8,906 bases of DNA from Treponema sp. (GTDB lineage: Bacteria; Spirochaetota; Spirochaetia; Treponematales; Breznakiellaceae). Made by a program: the position numbers and the translations under genes. Positions 6,198 to 8,906 of the stretch are shown one piece after another; the first letter of the stretch is position 1, and each line of letters starts with the position of its first letter. Under the pieces are notes generated by a model. The model was not told the DNA's origin. It saw nothing but the letters and a program-made list of their open reading frames with translations, and searched no databases. The stretch is from NCBI GenBank assembly GCA_009786715.1, contig WQRN01000054.1:1-8906 (forward strand). The letters are read 5' to 3'.

Positions 6198-7703
6198 CTA
6201 GCGTATAAATTTTGGCGATTCCAGCGTTGAATCGTTTCGTATAATGCCGAACCAAAGTTCCTTATTCGTCTTTTCGCGTAACACTTTGTAGAATGAAGCA
6301 ATATCGTTGACAGTTTCGCCGTTTACAGAACTGATCCTGTCACCCTGCCTGATACCCATAATATCTGAAGGGCTGCCTGAGATAACCTGCGCGACATATA
6401 AACCTTTCGCGTTGTCGTCAAGTTCCAAAGATTTTCTGATTTGATCATTCAACGGAAGAACGGTAACGCCCGGCCAGAGTTTTTTATTATCCGCCGCGAC
6501 TTGATCTGTGCGCTCTTCGATACGGACACGGATGTCGCGTGATGTTTTATCTCTGATAACAGTAAATGCAGCGGTTTCGCCCGGTTTTAAATCGCCGACC
6601 AGCATTTGAAGAGGCTGAACACCGCGCGCTTCCTTGCCGTTAACATGGGTAATAAAATCGCCTGCCCGTATGCCGCCCTTGTCCGCAGGAGATCCCAGGA
6701 ACACCTGCGACGCGAGAGCGCCTCTCCTGTTTTCGATACCAAGCCCAGCCATTATTTCCCTTGTGCCGTCCATAAGCGAAACGCCGAGCCAGCCGTAACT
6801 TGTGCTTCCCTTTTCGATAAATTCATCGATAGAACGCTTTACATTGTTGATCGGAATCGCGAATCCAAGCCCGACATTTCCGCCGCCTGTTATGTTACTC
6901 GCAATCCATGTGTTAATGCCGATCACTTCACCCCTGATATTAACAAGAGGGCCGCCTGAGTTCCCCTGATTGATCGGCGCATCGGTCTGAATAAAATCAT
7001 TAATATTTCCGCCAGGACCGCCTGTGCGCCCAACCGCGCTGACAATACCCATCGTCACAGAAAATGAAAATTGCTCTCCAAGAGGATTACCGATCGCGAT
7101 CGCCCAATCCCCGACCGCAACTTTATCGGAATCGCCGAGAGAAGCAAGAGGATATTGATCGTTTGTTTTAAAAGAAACCATCGCGAGATCTTTGCGCTCA
7201 TCCTTGCCGACAACCTCGGCAGTATATTCGCTTCCGTCCTTCGTTGCGACTTTTATTTCCGTCGCTTCATCGATAACATGATAATTTGTAAGCGCGTAGT
7301 AAACGCCGTCCTTATAGCGCACGATGATCCCTGAGCCGAGCCCCTGCGATCGATATTCGCGTTCCTGTTCGTTCTGTCCCCTGTCCCTCGGTCCAAAGAA
7401 AAATTCCCACGGAATCCCGTTAAAATTGGGAACCTGCTGCCGCCTGACAGAAACGGTTTTTAGCTCGATAACCGAAGGCAGCATTTTTTCCGATACCGCG
7501 TTAAAAGCAGTCTGGAGCCCTTCAGCCACCGCAAGGGCGCTTTCGGGAATAATGACAGGGCTTTCCTCAGCCCTTGCCCTCGACCCCCCCGGCGTTGAGC
7601 AGGAAAATGATAAAAAAGCCAAAGAAAAGCCAAAAATGGCGCCGATAAGAACCAAATTGAAAATGAACAAGTTCCTTGAAGACAGTTTTTGCTTAATGTT
7701 CAT
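6198..7703 (-). CDS. DegP/HtrA (Do) family periplasmic serine protease
   Basis: This 501-residue envelope protease/chaperone degrades misfolded exported proteins. The N-terminus has a basic start and a hydrophobic segment (residues 11-34), ending LSFSC with Cys35. It is either an uncleaved anchor or a spirochaete-type lipobox. The trypsin-like domain carries the triad H142 (TNYHVID), D172 (RKDLAMV) and S249 (GNSGGP), with the oxyanion stretch intact. Two PDZ domains follow, at about 305-395 (YGWLGVSL..., with SPADKGGIRAGD) and 410-490 (WPGVTVL..., with SPSDIMGIRQGD). This is the full Do layout of one protease and two PDZ domains, at normal length, so the enzyme should be active. I do not assign degP versus degQ. 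The start is supported by AGGAG (7709-7713) five bases before the ATG. The gene appears to be monocistronic. Its end nearly abuts the convergent hydrolase gene. Confidence 0.95.
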   Translation of the reverse strand: MNIKQKLSSRNLFIFNLVLIGAIFGFSLAFLSFSCSTPGGSRARAEESPVIIPESALAVAEGLQTAFNAVSEKMLPSVIELKTVSVRRQQVPNFNGIPWEFFFGPRDRGQNEQEREYRSQGLGSGIIVRYKDGVYYALTNYHVIDEATEIKVATKDGSEYTAEVVGKDERKDLAMVSFKTNDQYPLASLGDSDKVAVGDWAIAIGNPLGEQFSFSVTMGIVSAVGRTGGPGGNINDFIQTDAPINQGNSGGPLVNIRGEVIGINTWIASNITGGGNVGLGFAIPINNVKRSIDEFIEKGSTSYGWLGVSLMDGTREIMAGLGIENRRGALASQVFLGSPADKGGIRAGDFITHVNGKEARGVQPLQMLVGDLKPGETAAFTVIRDKTSRDIRVRIEERTDQVAADNKKLWPGVTVLPLNDQIRKSLELDDNAKGLYVAQVISGSPSDIMGIRQGDRISSVNGETVNDIASFYKVLREKTNKELWFGIIRNDSTLESPKFIR

Positions 7704-7748
7704 AATAACTCCTGAAATCCTGATTTTACTGTTTATATCTTATCAAAT

Positions 7749-7777
7749 ATTTTAATGCGGGGATAGTTACAGAACAA
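7749..7777 (-). promoter_or_regulatory. Possible htrA promoter
   Basis: On the minus strand TTGTTC (7777-7772) and TAAAAT (7754-7749) are 17 bp apart, which would give a leader of about 39 nt with a normal AGGAG ribosome-binding site. The -10 matches five of six consensus bases and the -35 three of six. No heat-shock or extracytoplasmic-stress promoter motif was recognised in this AT-rich region, but alternative promoters are possible. Confidence 0.35.
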
Positions 7778-7783
7778 GCAGGC

Positions 7784-7844
7784 AAGTGACACTGTTTTCA
7801 CTTTATTTAACCGTTTTGTAGATTAATAAGAGGTGACTGACACC
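7784..7844. repeat. Two short inverted repeats sharing GTGAC/CAC cores, REP/MITE-like
   Basis: The gap between htrA and xre holds AAGTGA (7784-7789) paired with TCACTT (7798-7803) around an 8-nt loop, and GGTG (7832-7835) paired with CACC (7841-7844) around 5 nt. The two hairpins share the GTGAC and CAC cores and are separated by an AT-rich stretch. The second lies just past the xre stop (7848) and could help end that transcript, but no T-run follows. It may be a copy or remnant of a dispersed palindromic element; one window cannot show that. Confidence 0.35.
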
Positions 7845-7847
7845 ATC

Positions 7848-8180
7848 CTATTTCTCTTTCGCAAACCCCTTAACCACCGCTTTAATGATTCCAAGCGTTT
7901 CCTCGGGCAGAACCGCTAAATCGTCCAGCAAATCTTTAAATTGCAGGTATTTAGAAATGTCTGTTTTTTGCTGATACTCTTTGCCGGTTACAAGGTACTC
8001 AACCGAAACTCCGAGGGCTGCGGCGATTTTGACGGCTGTGTCGGCGGGGGGCATGGACGGGTTTGGTCCTAAATATGTATCTAATGCTCGTATTTTTATG
8101 TCTGTTTTTGCGGCAAATTCTTTTCGACTGAGGCCTATATATTCTATTTCTGAGCGTAAACGCTTCGAAAAATCAGTCAT
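7848..8180 (-). CDS. Xre-family (cI-like) helix-turn-helix transcriptional regulator
   Basis: This 110-residue protein has an N-terminal HTH_3/Xre domain (about residues 5-66). Helix 2 is SRKEFAAKTD (18-27), the recognition helix is about KIRALDTYL (29-37), and the closing pattern is KIAAALGVSVEYLVTG (51-66). The second part (about 75-107, ISKYLQFKDLLDDLAVLPEETLGIIKAVVKGF) is predicted helical and probably dimerises. There is no ligand, protease or metal domain, so it is probably a simple repressor, perhaps responding to a partner. It lies divergently from the csgG-like gene, with three palindromic candidate operators between them. One overlaps its own likely -10, which suggests autoregulation. 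No Shine-Dalgarno sequence is visible before the ATG (upstream bases TTTTTTCAAAT). An antitoxin-like role was considered, but no toxin-sized gene adjoins it. Confidence 0.92.
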   Translation of the reverse strand: MTDFSKRLRSEIEYIGLSRKEFAAKTDIKIRALDTYLGPNPSMPPADTAVKIAAALGVSVEYLVTGKEYQQKTDISKYLQFKDLLDDLAVLPEETLGIIKAVVKGFAKEK

Positions 8181-8191
8181 ATTTGAAAAAA

Positions 8192-8207
8192 TAACATAAT
8201 TACGTCA
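8192..8207. promoter_or_regulatory. Candidate operator O1 for the Xre regulator
   Basis: TAACATAATTACGTCA is an imperfect 16-bp palindrome in which six of eight base pairs are symmetric (T-R-A-C-R-TAATTA-Y-G-T-Y-A). It lies 12 bp upstream of the xre ATG and overlaps the likely xre -10 (8193-8198). Assignment to the Xre protein is inferred from position and similarity to O2. Confidence 0.45.
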
Positions 8208-8220
8208 TTTCTGGCTTGAA
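8193..8220 (-). promoter_or_regulatory. Tentative xre promoter
   Basis: On the minus strand TTCAAG (8220-8215) and TATGTT (8198-8193) are 16 bp apart. The predicted start near 8186 leaves only about six bases before the ATG, consistent with the lack of a ribosome-binding site. Both hexamers are weak matches. The -35 overlaps the -35 of the divergent promoter. Confidence 0.3.
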
Positions 8221-8244
8221 TTACACGTTATATCGTGTCATAAT
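8216..8244 (+). promoter_or_regulatory. Promoter of the csgG/lpoB-like gene
   Basis: TTGAAT (8216-8221) and CATAAT (8239-8244) are separated by exactly 17 bp and match the sigma-70 consensus at four and five of six positions. The predicted start near 8251 gives a leader of about 66 nt. The spacer is filled by the palindrome O2, and the initial transcribed region overlaps O3, so bound repressor should block RNA polymerase. Confidence 0.55.
8223..8238. promoter_or_regulatory. Candidate operator O2 (best palindrome)
   Basis: ACACGTTATATCGTGT pairs at seven of eight positions around its centre at 8230/8231. It occupies all but one base of the promoter spacer of the divergent csgG-like gene. Its rightward half on the minus strand (ATATAACGTGT) recurs exactly in O3. 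This geometry is what is expected of a repressor site. Confidence 0.6.
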
Positions 8245-8251
8245 ATCATAT

Positions 8252-8267
8252 TAACTATATAACGTGT
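8252..8267. promoter_or_regulatory. Candidate operator O3 (one strong half-site)
   Basis: TAACTATATAACGTGT shares the 11 bases ATATAACGTGT with the reverse complement of O2, while its left half is degenerate (four of eight pairs symmetric). Its centre is 29 bp from that of O2. It would lie at about +2 to +17 of the csgG-like transcript. Together with O2 it also forms a 10-bp inverted repeat (8223-8232 with 8258-8267). Confidence 0.45.
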
Positions 8268-8316
8268 TTTATATATTTTCATTTTTAACGATTTATTATC
8301 AAAAAAGGAGTATTTT

Positions 8317-8906
8317 ATGAAAATTCATCAATGTTTATTTTTAATCCTTTTTATAACTGTAAATTTCCAAGCCTATTCCGGCGGCAATTCGGACAAAGAA
8401 ACGACATCATCAGTCAAGAATTTTAATACACCTGCTGTCAATTTGGATTTAACTGCTGATAATCTTAGTATAACCGCTCGCGGCGCAATTGGACGAATGG
8501 AATCTGTAACAACAGGTCCGATGTGGACAGGGGATGGAGGAAAAAATTTACGTCTTGCTATCGTCGCTCCAGAGATACAAGGAGATGTGCCGGGTTATCT
8601 TCCCATTTATATACAAGGTTTGCTAAATAACAATTTTGGCAAGTATTCCGCCATCAATCTTATAGATCGTCAAAATCTTAACAGAATAATATCTGAACAA
8701 AACATTGTGGCGAGCGGAAGATTTTCAGATAATGATTTTGTCCGTATCGGTAATTTGGCAAACACTCAGTTTTTTCTTTTTGGCACAATTCAAAGACTGA
8801 ACGGGAATCGATTTTCTTTGCAGCTTTCTGTAACAGAATCCAGCACAGGTGTGCGTAAAGCGACATTTATGAAGGAAGGAACTCAAGCACAGCTTGAAGG
8901 AAGAGC
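8317..8906 (+). CDS. CsgG/LpoB-like exported protein (3'-truncated)
   Basis: The first 196 codons are present and the gene runs off the right edge. The start has a good GGAG Shine-Dalgarno sequence (8307-8310) six bases before the ATG. Residues 1-20 form a signal peptide with a hydrophobic core (LFLILFITV) followed by AYSGGNSDKE. From about residue 76 a CsgG/penicillin-binding-protein-activator-like alpha/beta domain begins: LRLAIVAPE, then DRQNLNRIISEQN, then SGRFSDNDFVRIGNLANTQFFLFGTI, then strands. This pattern is common in spirochaete envelope proteins. The LpoB, CsgG and FlgT relatives act as lipoprotein co-factors of cell-wall synthases or secretion. No Cys sits at the expected lipidation point (Tyr20 where a lipobox Cys might be), so it may be a soluble periplasmic protein. 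Regulation by the divergent Xre protein is likely. The exact role is unknown. Confidence 0.8.
   Translation, partial: MKIHQCLFLILFITVNFQAYSGGNSDKETTSSVKNFNTPAVNLDLTADNLSITARGAIGRMESVTTGPMWTGDGGKNLRLAIVAPEIQGDVPGYLPIYIQGLLNNNFGKYSAINLIDRQNLNRIISEQNIVASGRFSDNDFVRIGNLANTQFFLFGTIQRLNGNRFSLQLSVTESSTGVRKATFMKEGTQAQLEGR

Noticed and set aside
6195..6204. ACGCTAGCGT palindrome as a bidirectional terminator
   Set aside because: It leaves at most a 3-bp stem once a loop is allowed, and no T-run follows on either strand.
5891..6301. Minus-strand frame opposite the hydrolase gene
   Set aside because: It overlaps two well-supported genes, has no family features and no ribosome-binding site.
7848..8180. 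Xre protein as an antitoxin of a toxin-antitoxin pair
   Set aside because: No small toxin-like gene lies beside it. The neighbours are htrA and a long exported protein transcribed divergently.
8678..8866. Minus-strand 62-codon frame within the CsgG-like gene
   Set aside because: It lies antisense to a gene with clear family motifs and shows no motif itself.

Overview
The window looks like chromosomal DNA of a host-associated spirochaete, most probably a Treponema from an animal or insect gut. This is an inference. It rests on the protein style (CsgG/LpoB-like exported protein with the DRQNL...SEQ block, an Xre regulator ending in a short helical tail, a two-PDZ Do protease), the moderately low GC content and the gene set. 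There is no rRNA or other marker gene to prove it. I see no tRNA, rRNA, CRISPR array, transposase or prophage gene.

Layout. (1) Positions 2-310: the 3' end of a plus-strand gene with a carbohydrate-binding-module-like beta-sandwich end, closed by a strong intrinsic terminator (321-352). (2) Positions 4922 down to 385: a tightly packed four-gene minus-strand operon, in transcription order an eight-cysteine zinc-ribbon protein, glutamate racemase (murI), ribosome-assembly GTPase (rsgA) and mutS2. The last three are joined by a 4-nt ATGA overlap and an 11-nt overlap. (3) Positions 4983-6193: a divergent two-gene operon, a pentapeptide-repeat protein with an N-terminal zinc knuckle followed (ATGA overlap) by a metallo-beta-lactamase-fold hydrolase that carries Asn in place of the usual metal-ligand Asp. 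(4) Positions 6198-7703, minus strand: a DegP/HtrA-type envelope serine protease, convergent with the hydrolase gene and only 4 nt from it. (5) Positions 7848-8180, minus strand: a small Xre-family repressor. (6) Position 8317 to the right edge: a divergent, truncated gene for a CsgG/LpoB-like exported protein.

How the genes fit together. The long operon combines peptidoglycan precursor supply (D-glutamate) with ribosome maturation (RsgA) and DNA or stalled-ribosome maintenance (MutS2). HtrA and the CsgG/LpoB-like protein act at the cell envelope. The most interesting part is the 136-bp region between xre and the csgG-like gene. It holds three related palindromic sites with centres 31 and 29 bp apart. 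One exactly fills the 17-bp spacer of the csgG-like promoter, and another covers the likely xre -10. This suggests an autoregulated switch controlling an envelope protein. A second unusual region is 4923-4982, where promoter-like elements in both directions place the predicted transcription start on the A of each ATG, suggesting leaderless mRNAs.
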